Assembly (NCBI RefSeq): GCF_000718635.1
Contig: NZ_JOBF01000012.1
Coordinates: forward strand, 186,001 to 250,000
Origin: Streptomyces varsoviensis
GTDB taxonomy: Bacteria > Actinomycetota > Actinomycetes > Streptomycetales > Streptomycetaceae
Reading direction: 5' to 3'
DNA length: 64,000 nucleotides
A model generated the notes under the pieces. It did not search any database. It saw only the letters and a list, made by a program, of their open reading frames with translations, and was not told the DNA's origin. Numbering within the stretch: the first letter of the stretch is position 1; each line of letters begins with the position of its first letter. Of the stretch, positions 51,762 to 59,455 are shown in pieces. Both the position numbers and the translations under genes were made by a program.

Positions 51762-51986
51762 ATGGCACACCCCGCCGCCCCTGCCCCGAAGGCCCCAGCG
51801 GCACCGGCGATCACCCCCATCTCCCTGAAGAAGATCGCCCCTTGGGCCGTCTTCTTCGGCGTCCTGATGCTGGTGCTCCTCTACTTCGTCGGCGCCGAGC
51901 AGGGCGCCACCTCGCTCATCTCCGGCGCCGACGTGCACGAGTGGGTGCACGACGGCCGCCATCTCCTCGGCTTCCCCTGCCACTGA
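51762..51986 (+). CDS. cbtB: Cobalt transporter subunit CbtB
   Basis: 74 residues from ATG 51762, with CAGGAGG 7 bp upstream. An Ala/Pro-rich N-terminus, one span (about 27-44; WAVFFGVLMLVLLYFVG) and the characteristic C-terminal His-rich tail HEWVHDGRHLLGFPCH. CbtB partners CbtA in cobalt import for B12 synthesis, under the riboswitch just upstream. The length fits the family. Confidence 0.92.
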   Translation: MAHPAAPAPKAPAAPAITPISLKKIAPWAVFFGVLMLVLLYFVGAEQGATSLISGADVHEWVHDGRHLLGFPCH

Positions 51987-52031
51987 CACCCGCCACCGCG
52001 CACCGACACCCGGAACAAGGGGAACGCACTC

Positions 52032-52796
52032 GTGAACTCCATATCCGTACGGGCCCTGCTCGTACGCGGCATGCTCGCCGGCCTCGCCGCCGGCGTACCC
52101 GCCCTCCTCGTCGCCTACCTGCTCGGCGAGTCGAAGGTCGACTCCGCCATCGCGTACGAGGACGGGCACAGCCATGACCACGGCGTCGAACTGGTCAGCC
52201 GCACCCTCCAGGCCACGGGCGGGCTCGCCACCGGCGTCCTGATCTACGGCGTCGCGCTCGGCGGCATCGCGGCCCTCGCCTTCTGCGTCGCTCTGGGGCG
52301 GGTCGGCGGGTTCGGCCCGCGGGCCACCGCCGTCCTGATCTCCCTCGGCGCGCTGCTGACCGTCTATGTCGTGCCGTTCCTGAAGTACCCGGCCAACCCG
52401 CCGGCCGTCGGCGACCCCGACACCATCGGCAAGCGCACCACGCTCTACTTCCTGATGATCGCGCTCAGCGTCCTGCTCGCCGTCGGCGCCCTCATCCTGG
52501 GCCGCCGGCTCGCCCCCAGGCTCGGCAACTGGTACGCGACCGTCACGGCCGGGGCCGCCTTCGCCGTCGTCATCGGCGTCGCCTACGCCGTCCTGCCCGC
52601 GATCGACGAGGTGCCCGAAGGCTTCCCGGCCACGCTGCTCTGGCAGTTCCGGCTCACCGCCCTGACCATCCAACTCGTCCTGTGGACCGGCTTCGGCCTG
52701 CTCTACGGCCACCTCGCCGAACGGCTCCTCGTCCCCAAGGCGGCGTCCGGGCAGCAGCCCGACCCCGCCGCCAGGACGGCCGCCACCGCCCGCTGA
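52032..52796 (+). CDS. cbtA: Cobalt transporter subunit CbtA
   Basis: 254 residues from GTG 52032, 45 bp after cbtB. It has five to six spans, a His-rich outer loop DGHSHDHGVEL (about 45-55) as expected for metal capture, and PFLKYPANPPAVGDPDTIGKRT, the conserved CbtA segment. It is the channel subunit of the cobalt importer and shares the riboswitch. Terminal residues are Pro/Ala-rich. Confidence 0.92.
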   Translation: MNSISVRALLVRGMLAGLAAGVPALLVAYLLGESKVDSAIAYEDGHSHDHGVELVSRTLQATGGLATGVLIYGVALGGIAALAFCVALGRVGGFGPRATAVLISLGALLTVYVVPFLKYPANPPAVGDPDTIGKRTTLYFLMIALSVLLAVGALILGRRLAPRLGNWYATVTAGAAFAVVIGVAYAVLPAIDEVPEGFPATLLWQFRLTALTIQLVLWTGFGLLYGHLAERLLVPKAASGQQPDPAARTAATAR

Positions 52797-52968
52797 CCCA
52801 GTACGGGCCCGGCCCCGCCCCGCGCGGAGCCGGGCCCGCGCACGGCATACGGCGCACGGGCGCTGCCCCCGCGCGGACTCCCTGCCCATTCCCACGTACT
52901 CCCCACGCACTCCCATGCCGGTGATCTTCCCGATAACGTGACCGGAGCGGCGAACTGGGGAGGAAACC

Positions 52969-55389
52969 GTGGATCCGTTCACCACGACGGCGGTGCTGTC
53001 GGCGCTCAACACGGTGGGGCAGGGGGCCATGTCGGGGGCCGCCGGCGAGCTGGGCAGACGCACCTCGGAAGGGCTGGCCGGGCTCGTACGGCGGCTGTGG
53101 CACCGAGGCGACGACGGCGTCACACGGTTCGCGGCCCCCGCCGACGACGATGAACGGCGGCGGCTGGCCGCCCTGCTCATCGAAGAGGCCCGCCGCGAAC
53201 CCGGGTTCGCCGACGACCTCGCGGCGTGGCTGCGCACGGCCCGCTGGCTGGAACCCGCCGCCCCCGCCGCCGTGGCCCGGCCGCGACTGCTCCCGCCCGG
53301 AACGGCCGTGTTCACCAACCGCGACCACGTCCTCGCCGACATCACCGCGCTGCTCGACGGCCCGGACGGCGGCGGGAACACGGGCGACGGAGGCACGGGC
53401 GACGGGGAAACGGGCCCGCGCGTCGTCGTCCTGGTCGGGCCGGGGGGCATCGGCAAGACCGCGACCGCCATCCACTGCGCCCGCGCGCTGGCGGGCCGCT
53501 TCCCCGACGGACAGCTCCACACCAATCTCCAAGGGGAGTCGGCGCGGACCGCCGTCGCCCCATCCACCGCGCTCGTACGGTTCCTCGCCGCCCTCGGCGT
53601 GCCGCCCGACCGGACGCCGGCCGACGAACAGGGCCAGGCCGACCTCTACCGCGATTGCACGGCCGGCCGCCGCATGGTCGTCGTGCTCGACAACGCCCAC
53701 TCGGCCGCGCAGCTCACGCCCCTCCTCACCGCCGCCCCCGACTCCCTCGTCCTCGTCACCAGCCGCCACCGACTGCCCGAGCTCGTACGCGACTACGGCG
53801 CCCGCGTCATCCGCCTCGACCCGCTGACCGCCGCGGACTCCGTGACCCTGCTGACGCGCATCGTCGGCGCCGACCGCGTCGCGCCGCACCGCCCGCACGC
53901 CGAGGCGGTCGCGGCCCGGTGCGGCGGGCTGCCGCTCGCGCTCTGCGAGACCGGGGCGCGGGTCGCGGTGCGCGACCACCTCAACTGGCAGGTTTTGGAG
54001 CGGGAGTTCGCCCGCCGAGACGCCGCATCCGGACCTGGAGGCCCGACAGCCATGGGCGACGCAGCCGACCGTGCCGACGACGACCCCGCCCACCGCGCCA
54101 CCGACCTCTCCTACCGCGACCTCCCCGCCCCGGCCGCCCGCCTCTACCGGCTGCTCGGCCTCCGCCCCTGGCCCGGCATCCCCGTCGGAGCCGCCGCCGC
54201 GGCCGCCGGCGTCCGCGAGGACGAGGCGCGCCGCCTCCTCGAAGACCTCGCCGACGTCCACCTGCTGGAAGAGGTCGGCGAGGAGCGCTACCGCCTCCAC
54301 GACGTCGTACGGCGCCACGCCGAGCGGCGCGCCCACGAGGAGGACGGCCGCAGGGGAACGGCGGACGCCGTGCGTCGCATGGCCCTGTGGTACCTGCGCT
54401 TCGCCGTGGCCGCCGACGCCCGCGTCATCCCCGGCCGCTGGCACCTCGGCCCCGCCTACGGACAGTTGGGGGCGGACGACGGCATCGGCTTCGACTCCGC
54501 CCGTACGGCCCTCGCCGCGCTCCGGCGCGAGCACGACAACCTCGCCGAGGCCGTGCGCGCCGCCGAGGAGTACGGATTCGACGACCTCGTATGGCAGTTG
54601 TGCGAAGCGACCTGGTCGCTGCACCTGCGGCTGGGCCTGCACGAGCAGTGGGTCTCGACCCACCGCAGGGGCGTACGGGCCGCCGCGCGCCGCGCCGAGG
54701 AGTTCGGCGACCCGCGGGCGGAGGGCCGGATGCGCACCCAACTGGCCTTCGCCTACATGGGACGCGGCCAATTGCCGGACGCGGCGAGGGAACTGGCCGA
54801 CGCGGCGGCGGCGGACGAGCGGGCCGGCCACCGCCGCGGACAGGCCACCGCCGTGGAATCGCTCGGCCTGGTGCGGCTGAGGCAGTGGCGGTACGAGGAC
54901 GCCGAGGAGTGCTTCCGGCAGGCGAAGGACATCCTGCGGGCCATCGAGCCGGGCGAGGACGGCGAACAGGACGTACCGCGCGGACTGGCGCTCCTGGAGC
55001 ACCACATCGGCCGCGCCCTGCGCGGCCAGGGCCGGCACGCCGACGCCGTACTCCAACTCCGCTACGCCCTGACCCAGTTCCACGATCTTCCCCAGCGCGA
55101 CCGCTACAACGAGGCCCGCGTGCGCATGAGCCTCGGCGAGACCCTGCTCGGCGCCGGCGAGCCGGCCGCCGCCCGGACACCCCTGGACGAGGCCCTGGCG
55201 GTACTGGACTCGGAAGGCGCAGCCCTCCAGCAGGCGGACGCCGCCGAACTGCGCGCCGCCTGCGCCAGAGCGCTGTCGGACAGGGCGGACGAGGCCCGCC
55301 ATCTGCGGGTGGCGCGCGGTTTGTACGAGGCGTTGGGGGACGGCGCCGCGGTGGCGCGGCTGGACGCGCGGCTGGGGGAGTCGGGCTGA
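52969..55389 (+). CDS. STAND-type NB-ARC ATPase with C-terminal TPR repeats
   Basis: 806 residues from GTG 52969. A small N-terminal helical module (MDPFTTTAVLSALNTVG..., about 1-60) has the pattern of an effector-associated or adaptor domain. An NB-ARC ATPase follows: Walker A GPGGIGKTA near 160, Walker B MVVVLDNAH near 240, GLPLA motif CGGLPLALCE near 330, winged-helix region to about 460. The C-terminal half is TPR-like. The class includes AfsR-type regulators and STAND defence proteins. There is no OmpR-like DNA-binding domain, so its target is unknown. No partner gene is adjacent. Confidence 0.87.
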   Translation: MDPFTTTAVLSALNTVGQGAMSGAAGELGRRTSEGLAGLVRRLWHRGDDGVTRFAAPADDDERRRLAALLIEEARREPGFADDLAAWLRTARWLEPAAPAAVARPRLLPPGTAVFTNRDHVLADITALLDGPDGGGNTGDGGTGDGETGPRVVVLVGPGGIGKTATAIHCARALAGRFPDGQLHTNLQGESARTAVAPSTALVRFLAALGVPPDRTPADEQGQADLYRDCTAGRRMVVVLDNAHSAAQLTPLLTAAPDSLVLVTSRHRLPELVRDYGARVIRLDPLTAADSVTLLTRIVGADRVAPHRPHAEAVAARCGGLPLALCETGARVAVRDHLNWQVLEREFARRDAASGPGGPTAMGDAADRADDDPAHRATDLSYRDLPAPAARLYRLLGLRPWPGIPVGAAAAAAGVREDEARRLLEDLADVHLLEEVGEERYRLHDVVRRHAERRAHEEDGRRGTADAVRRMALWYLRFAVAADARVIPGRWHLGPAYGQLGADDGIGFDSARTALAALRREHDNLAEAVRAAEEYGFDDLVWQLCEATWSLHLRLGLHEQWVSTHRRGVRAAARRAEEFGDPRAEGRMRTQLAFAYMGRGQLPDAARELADAAAADERAGHRRGQATAVESLGLVRLRQWRYEDAEECFRQAKDILRAIEPGEDGEQDVPRGLALLEHHIGRALRGQGRHADAVLQLRYALTQFHDLPQRDRYNEARVRMSLGETLLGAGEPAAARTPLDEALAVLDSEGAALQQADAAELRAACARALSDRADEARHLRVARGLYEALGDGAAVARLDARLGESG

Positions 55390-55413
55390 GGGCGGGGCCG
55401 CTCGGCCGGGCGG

Positions 55414-57315
55414 CTACTCGGGGTGTGCGGCGGCGGCACGCTCGACGGTGACGCGGCGGCGCGAGGCGCCCGTCACCACGACGATGCCCGCCGCCGTCGC
55501 CTCGTCCAGGGACTTGCCGCCCGAGAGCCAGGCGTGCAGGGCGGACGCGTAGGCGGCCGGGTCCGTCAGGTCCGGGCGGCCCAGGGGGTCGGGCGCGCCG
55601 GTCAGGTGAACCACGTCGCCGGCGCGGGTGCGCGCGGTCAAGCGGCCCGCGCCGGTCACGTACGCGGCGAGCGCGCAGTGCGGATGACGGGCGAGGACGT
55701 CCGCCGCCCAGGCGGCCGGCGGGCCCAGGCGCGGGTCGTCGCGCGGCCCGTACCGCACGATGACATCGGCGATCCGCAGGCGGTCGGTGTCCAGGGTGTC
55801 CTCGTGCACGACGGTGTGCGCCGCGTCCGCCTCCGTCTCCGGGCCCGACGGTACGGGCTCGCGCGCCGGGTCGGCGTAGCGGGCGACCGCGATCTCCGGC
55901 GGACCGGCGCCGAGCAGCCGGGTCAGCACCCGCAGCGGCGCGGTGCGCTCGGCCGGTTCGTACGGCGGGAGCGGCAGCCGGTCGAGGAGCGCGGGCGCGG
56001 CGGGTTCGGGGATGCCGATGAGGCGGTAGAAGGCCCGGCGGAGCAGCGCGGCCGAACGGCCCGGGTCCGAGGTGGTCTGTTCAGCCAACTCCGAGTAGCG
56101 GGCCGCGTCATGACGGACCATCACACGATCGAGCTGAGCGCGCAGGCTGTCGTGGGGGCGGAGCCGGGGCGCGGTGCGGCCGAGGGCGGCGACGGGGGAG
56201 TCCGGGTCGAGGTCGGCGTCGGCGAAGGCGCCCAGCAGGACGGGCGTGCCGAGGGCGGCGGCGTAGAAGGTCACCGATCCGTGGTCGCCGAGCACGCAGT
56301 CGGCGGCGAGCAGGGCCTGGCGCCAGCCGTCGAGCGGGGATATGAGGGTGAGCCCGGCCCGCCGCGCCCCGTCGAGCCAGGCCCGTACCTGCCCGGAGCC
56401 GTGGCCGTACCAGATGTTGGGATGCAGGACGGCCGCCGTGCGGTACTCGTCGGCGGGGAGTTCCGACGCGAGGCGGGGGAGCAGTGAGGGGAGCAGGTCG
56501 CCGTCGGGAGCGAGCGAGGGGAGCGGGTCGCCGTCGTCGGGGCCGTCGGGGCCCAGGCCCGTACGGTCCTCGTCGCCGCCGCTGTCGGTTCCGTGGCCGT
56601 CGCCGAAGAGCGCCCGTGGCGACCAGGTGGAGTTGACCAGGATCAGCCGCTGGCCGGGGGCGACGCCGAGCGCGCGGCGGAAGCGCTCGCGCAGCGGCCG
56701 GGCGTCGAGGGCCCGGTCGTAACAAGGGTCGCCCGCGAGCACGGCGGTCGCGGCGGCTTCGGGGCAGGCGGCGGTCAGGCGCGCGAGCTGTTCGGGGTGG
56801 GAGAGGACGGTCGCCGACGCGATGGGGCGGCCGTCATGCAGCAGCCACTCGCGGGAGAGGCCGAAAACGGGCGGAGGCGACCGGTGTCCGGTGTCCGGTG
56901 TCCGGTGTCCGGTGTCCGGTGTCCGGTGTCCGGTGTCCGGTGTCGCCAGCCTCTTATTGTAGCCAATGCCGTGTGACAGCACGGCCAACTTGCCCTGAAG
57001 AAGCTCCAGTTCGCCGCCGTAGCTCGCCGACACCACGAGGTCCACCGGCGTCTCCTTCGCCTGCTCCCACGGCAGCACCGGCAGCTCCGCCGCCGCGAGG
57101 AGTTCCGGGACCCCGGCGAGGAAGGGCGAGGACCCGGTGCACGTGGCCAGCGCCTGCACCCGCAGGTCGTCGCGGAACAGCGGCAGCACATCGAGCAGCC
57201 GGGTCGCCGACGTCACGTTGTGCACGACGAAGAGCACCCGGCGGGTCCGGCTCCGCGTCACCCACCGCACCGCGTCGCCCCCGACCGGAACCCGCAGTCG
57301 CAGCCCCTCCGTCAC
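55414..57315 (-). CDS. CDP-glycerol glycerophosphotransferase-like protein with a 7-bp repeat array
   Basis: 633 residues from GTG 57315, with GGGAG seven bases upstream. GT-B-like: N-terminal half VLFVVHNVTSATRLLDVLPLF and VLSHGIGYNK (about 112-121); C-terminal half HPNIWYGHGSG, GDHGSVTFYAAALGTPVLL, typical of teichoic-acid-type polymerases and related cell-wall transferases. Residues 125-145 are three copies of TPDTGHR from nine tandem 7-bp units. Because 7 is not a multiple of 3, changes of one or two units would shift the frame. Divergent from an SDR gene. Substrate unknown. Confidence 0.86.
   Translation of the reverse strand: MTEGLRLRVPVGGDAVRWVTRSRTRRVLFVVHNVTSATRLLDVLPLFRDDLRVQALATCTGSSPFLAGVPELLAAAELPVLPWEQAKETPVDLVVSASYGGELELLQGKLAVLSHGIGYNKRLATPDTGHRTPDTGHRTPDTGHRSPPPVFGLSREWLLHDGRPIASATVLSHPEQLARLTAACPEAAATAVLAGDPCYDRALDARPLRERFRRALGVAPGQRLILVNSTWSPRALFGDGHGTDSGGDEDRTGLGPDGPDDGDPLPSLAPDGDLLPSLLPRLASELPADEYRTAAVLHPNIWYGHGSGQVRAWLDGARRAGLTLISPLDGWRQALLAADCVLGDHGSVTFYAAALGTPVLLGAFADADLDPDSPVAALGRTAPRLRPHDSLRAQLDRVMVRHDAARYSELAEQTTSDPGRSAALLRRAFYRLIGIPEPAAPALLDRLPLPPYEPAERTAPLRVLTRLLGAGPPEIAVARYADPAREPVPSGPETEADAAHTVVHEDTLDTDRLRIADVIVRYGPRDDPRLGPPAAWAADVLARHPHCALAAYVTGAGRLTARTRAGDVVHLTGAPDPLGRPDLTDPAAYASALHAWLSGGKSLDEATAAGIVVVTGASRRRVTVERAAAAHPE
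56881..56943 (-). repeat. Heptanucleotide tandem repeat (CCGGTGT)9 inside a coding sequence
   Basis: Nine perfect copies of CCGGTGT (ACACCGG on the coding strand) cover 63 bp, equal to 21 codons. The unit length is not divisible by three, so only copy numbers that are multiples of three keep the frame. The perfection of the array suggests recent expansion. Confidence 0.95.
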
Positions 57316-57345
57316 CCGCCACTCCCGCCGTACGCAATCGCCACC

Positions 57346-57432
57346 GATGCCACTGAACGCCACTGATGCTTCTGAAGGCCAGTGATGCTTCTGAAGGCCA
57401 GTGATGCCGCTGAAGGCCAGTGATGCCTCCGG
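57346..57432. repeat. 19-bp tandem repeats in the divergent promoter region
   Basis: Four 19-bp units (GATGCTTCTGAAGGCCAGT type) at 57346-57364, 57365-57383, 57384-57402 and 57403-57421, with a partial fifth. Units two and three are identical. They sit about 30 bp upstream of the start of the CDP-glycerol-like gene, between it and the SDR gene, where promoter and operator sequences should be. Confidence 0.9.
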
Positions 57433-57570
57433 ACGCCTCCGCACCAAGAACGCCGCGCGATGGTACCTCCCGGCGGCGGGGACGGGCCGCCCGGCCGCCG
57501 GGCCGCGTGCGGAAGGGCGGGCCGAACCCCTCCACCCGTACGCCGAGGGCAGCGGCCTAGGCTGGCGCCC

Positions 57571-58371
57571 ATGACCGTCACCAGCGCGCCGGACCCCGCC
57601 CAAGCCCCCCACCTCGACCTCGCCGGCCGTACGGCCCTCGTCACCGGCGCGGCCGGCGGCATCGGCGCCGCCTGCGTGCTGCGGCTCGCCGCCGCCGGGG
57701 CGGCCGTACGGGCCGTGGACCGGGACGGCGCGGGCCTGGCGGAGCTGGCGGGCCGGGCCGCCGGGCTCGCGGGGCCCGTCGAGCCGGTGACCCTCGACCT
57801 CACCGATCTCGACGCCGCCGAGCGCGCCGCGGCCGGTACGGACATCCTCGTCAACAACGCGGGCATCCAGCTCGTCCGCCCCATCGAGGAGTTCCCGCCC
57901 GAGGTCTTCTCGACCGTGCTCACGGTCATGCTGGAGGCCCCCTTCCGGCTTGTACGGGGCGCGCTGCCGCACATGTACGGGCAGGGGTGGGGGCGGATCG
58001 TGAACATCTCCTCCGTGCACGGGCTGCGGGCCTCGCCCTACAAGTGCGCGTACGTCGCCGCCAAGCACGGCCTCGAAGGGCTCTCCAAGGTCACCGCCCT
58101 CGAAGGCGCCGAGCACGGCGTCACGTCCAACTGCGTCAACCCCGGTTACGTCCGCACCCCGCTCGTCGAGAAGCAGCTCGCGGACCAGGCGGCCACCCAC
58201 GGCATCCCCGCCGAGCGTGTGCTCACCGAGATCCTGCTCGCCGACTCCGCCCTGAAGCGGCTGGTCGAGCCGGCTGAAGTGGCCGAGGCCGTCGCCTACC
58301 TCTGCGGCCCGCGCAGCTCCTTCGTCACCGGGGCCTCGCTGACCATGGACGGCGGCTGGACCGCCCACTGA
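57571..58371 (+). CDS. 3-hydroxybutyrate dehydrogenase-like SDR
   Basis: 266 residues from ATG 57571; TAGGCT about 10 bp upstream suggests a leaderless transcript. Classical [13 protein letters not shown] cofactor motif (about 25-34), NNAGIQ, NISSVHG with the catalytic Ser, YVAAKHGLEG (Tyr-x3-Lys), and a HVRTPLVEKQ-type PGYVRTPLVEKQ segment typical of D-3-hydroxybutyrate dehydrogenase. It should interconvert 3-hydroxybutyrate and acetoacetate, for storage-polymer or ketone metabolism; related alcohols are possible. Confidence 0.88.
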   Translation: MTVTSAPDPAQAPHLDLAGRTALVTGAAGGIGAACVLRLAAAGAAVRAVDRDGAGLAELAGRAAGLAGPVEPVTLDLTDLDAAERAAAGTDILVNNAGIQLVRPIEEFPPEVFSTVLTVMLEAPFRLVRGALPHMYGQGWGRIVNISSVHGLRASPYKCAYVAAKHGLEGLSKVTALEGAEHGVTSNCVNPGYVRTPLVEKQLADQAATHGIPAERVLTEILLADSALKRLVEPAEVAEAVAYLCGPRSSFVTGASLTMDGGWTAH

Positions 58372-58550
58372 GCGGCCGGCGCGCCTTGTGGCGCCGGGCC
58401 CCGGCCCGTACGGCCGTGCTGTCCGTAGCGGGGCTCCGGGCCGTACGGGGAATTGATTCGCTCGCGGCGAGGAGAAATGGTTCGCCCGCGGCGAGGAGCG
58501 TTGCGATCATGAACGGGTCATACCGCACCATTCGAGGAGTCCGATCCGTC

Positions 58551-59210
58551 ATGTCAGCCGGTTCCCCGCTGCTGCCCGCCGACCCGACCGTCGTCCACCC
58601 GATGCCCGGGCAGCCGCGGGTGGTGCTGCTCAAGCCGCTGGTCACGTCGCCGTTGATCGAGGTCGGGGAGTTCTCGTACTACGACGACCCGGACGATCCG
58701 GAGGCGTTCGAGACGCGCAACGTGCTGTACCACTACGGGCCGGAGAGGCTGGTCATCGGGAAGTTCTGCGCGCTGGGGGAGGGCGTGCGGTTCATCATGA
58801 ACGGCGCCAACCACCGCATGGACGGGCCGTCGACGTTCCCGTTCCCCATCATGGGCGGCTCCTGGACCGACCACTTCGACCTCATCACGGGGCTGCCCGG
58901 CAGGGGCGACACCGTGGTCGGCAACGACGTGTGGTTCGGGTACCGGGCCACCGTGATGCCCGGCGTCCGGATCGGCCACGGCGCGGTCATCGCCTCGGGC
59001 TCCGTGGTCGTCGACGACGTGCCGGACTACGGCATCGTCGGCGGCAACCCGGCCCGGCTCATTCGGCGCCGCTTCGACGACGAGACCGTCGAGCGGCTGG
59101 TCGCGCTCGCCTGGTGGGACTGGCCCGCCGAGCACATCACCGAGCACATCCGCACCATCATGTCCGGGAGCGTGGCGGAGCTGGAGGCGGCGGCACCGGG
59201 CCGCCGGTAG
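58551..59210 (+). CDS. CatB-like O-acetyltransferase (left-handed beta-helix)
   Basis: 219 residues from ATG 58551, preferred because GAGGAG lies 11 bp upstream; ATG 58509 is possible. Hexapeptide-repeat core (about 65-165) with GKFCALGEGVRFIMNGANH, the catalytic His of XAT/Vat enzymes, then VVGNDVWFGYRATVMPGV and a C-terminal helix AWWDWPAEHITEH. The family acetylates chloramphenicol, virginiamycin or sugar hydroxyls. The resistance role is not proven. Its stop region is tandemly duplicated. Confidence 0.89.
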   Translation: MSAGSPLLPADPTVVHPMPGQPRVVLLKPLVTSPLIEVGEFSYYDDPDDPEAFETRNVLYHYGPERLVIGKFCALGEGVRFIMNGANHRMDGPSTFPFPIMGGSWTDHFDLITGLPGRGDTVVGNDVWFGYRATVMPGVRIGHGAVIASGSVVVDDVPDYGIVGGNPARLIRRRFDDETVERLVALAWWDWPAEHITEHIRTIMSGSVAELEAAAPGRR

Positions 59211-59290
59211 TCGTCATCGGCCCTCCGTCGAGGCTCGCCGGTAGCCGTCGTCGGCCCCCTGCCGAAGCCCGCCGGTAGCCGTCGTGGCCC
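59202..59290. repeat. 34-bp tandem repeat including the acetyltransferase stop codon
   Basis: CGCCGGTAG begins units at 59202, 59236 and 59270, followed by YCGTCGTCGGCCC. The first contains the gene's own TAG stop (59208-59210). Units two and three are nearly identical over about 30 bp. The rest of the spacer to the promoter at 59332 has no gene. Confidence 0.8.
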
Positions 59291-59331
59291 CGCCGAATCC
59301 CGCCGGAGGGCCGCCAGTTGTGCGAACACCT

Positions 59332-59359
59332 TGACGGGGGCTTGGTCTAGTCCAATCAT
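59332..59359 (+). promoter_or_regulatory. Chitinase promoter with DasR-like box
   Basis: TTGACG (59332-59337) is a good -35 and an AATCAT-like -10 lies 16 bp downstream. Between them is TTGGTCTAGTCCAA (59342-59355), close to the DasR consensus and to the 12-bp box known in streptomycete chitinase promoters. DasR represses chitinase genes until GlcN6P releases it. The start codon is about 100 bp downstream. Confidence 0.8.
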
Positions 59360-59455
59360 GTGAGCCGGTTCCTCCTGTACGTCCAGTACCGCTGTTCCCC
59401 CACGGAACAGCGGCGGCGCGCCGCACACGCGCCGTCCCACCCACCGGGAGAACGC

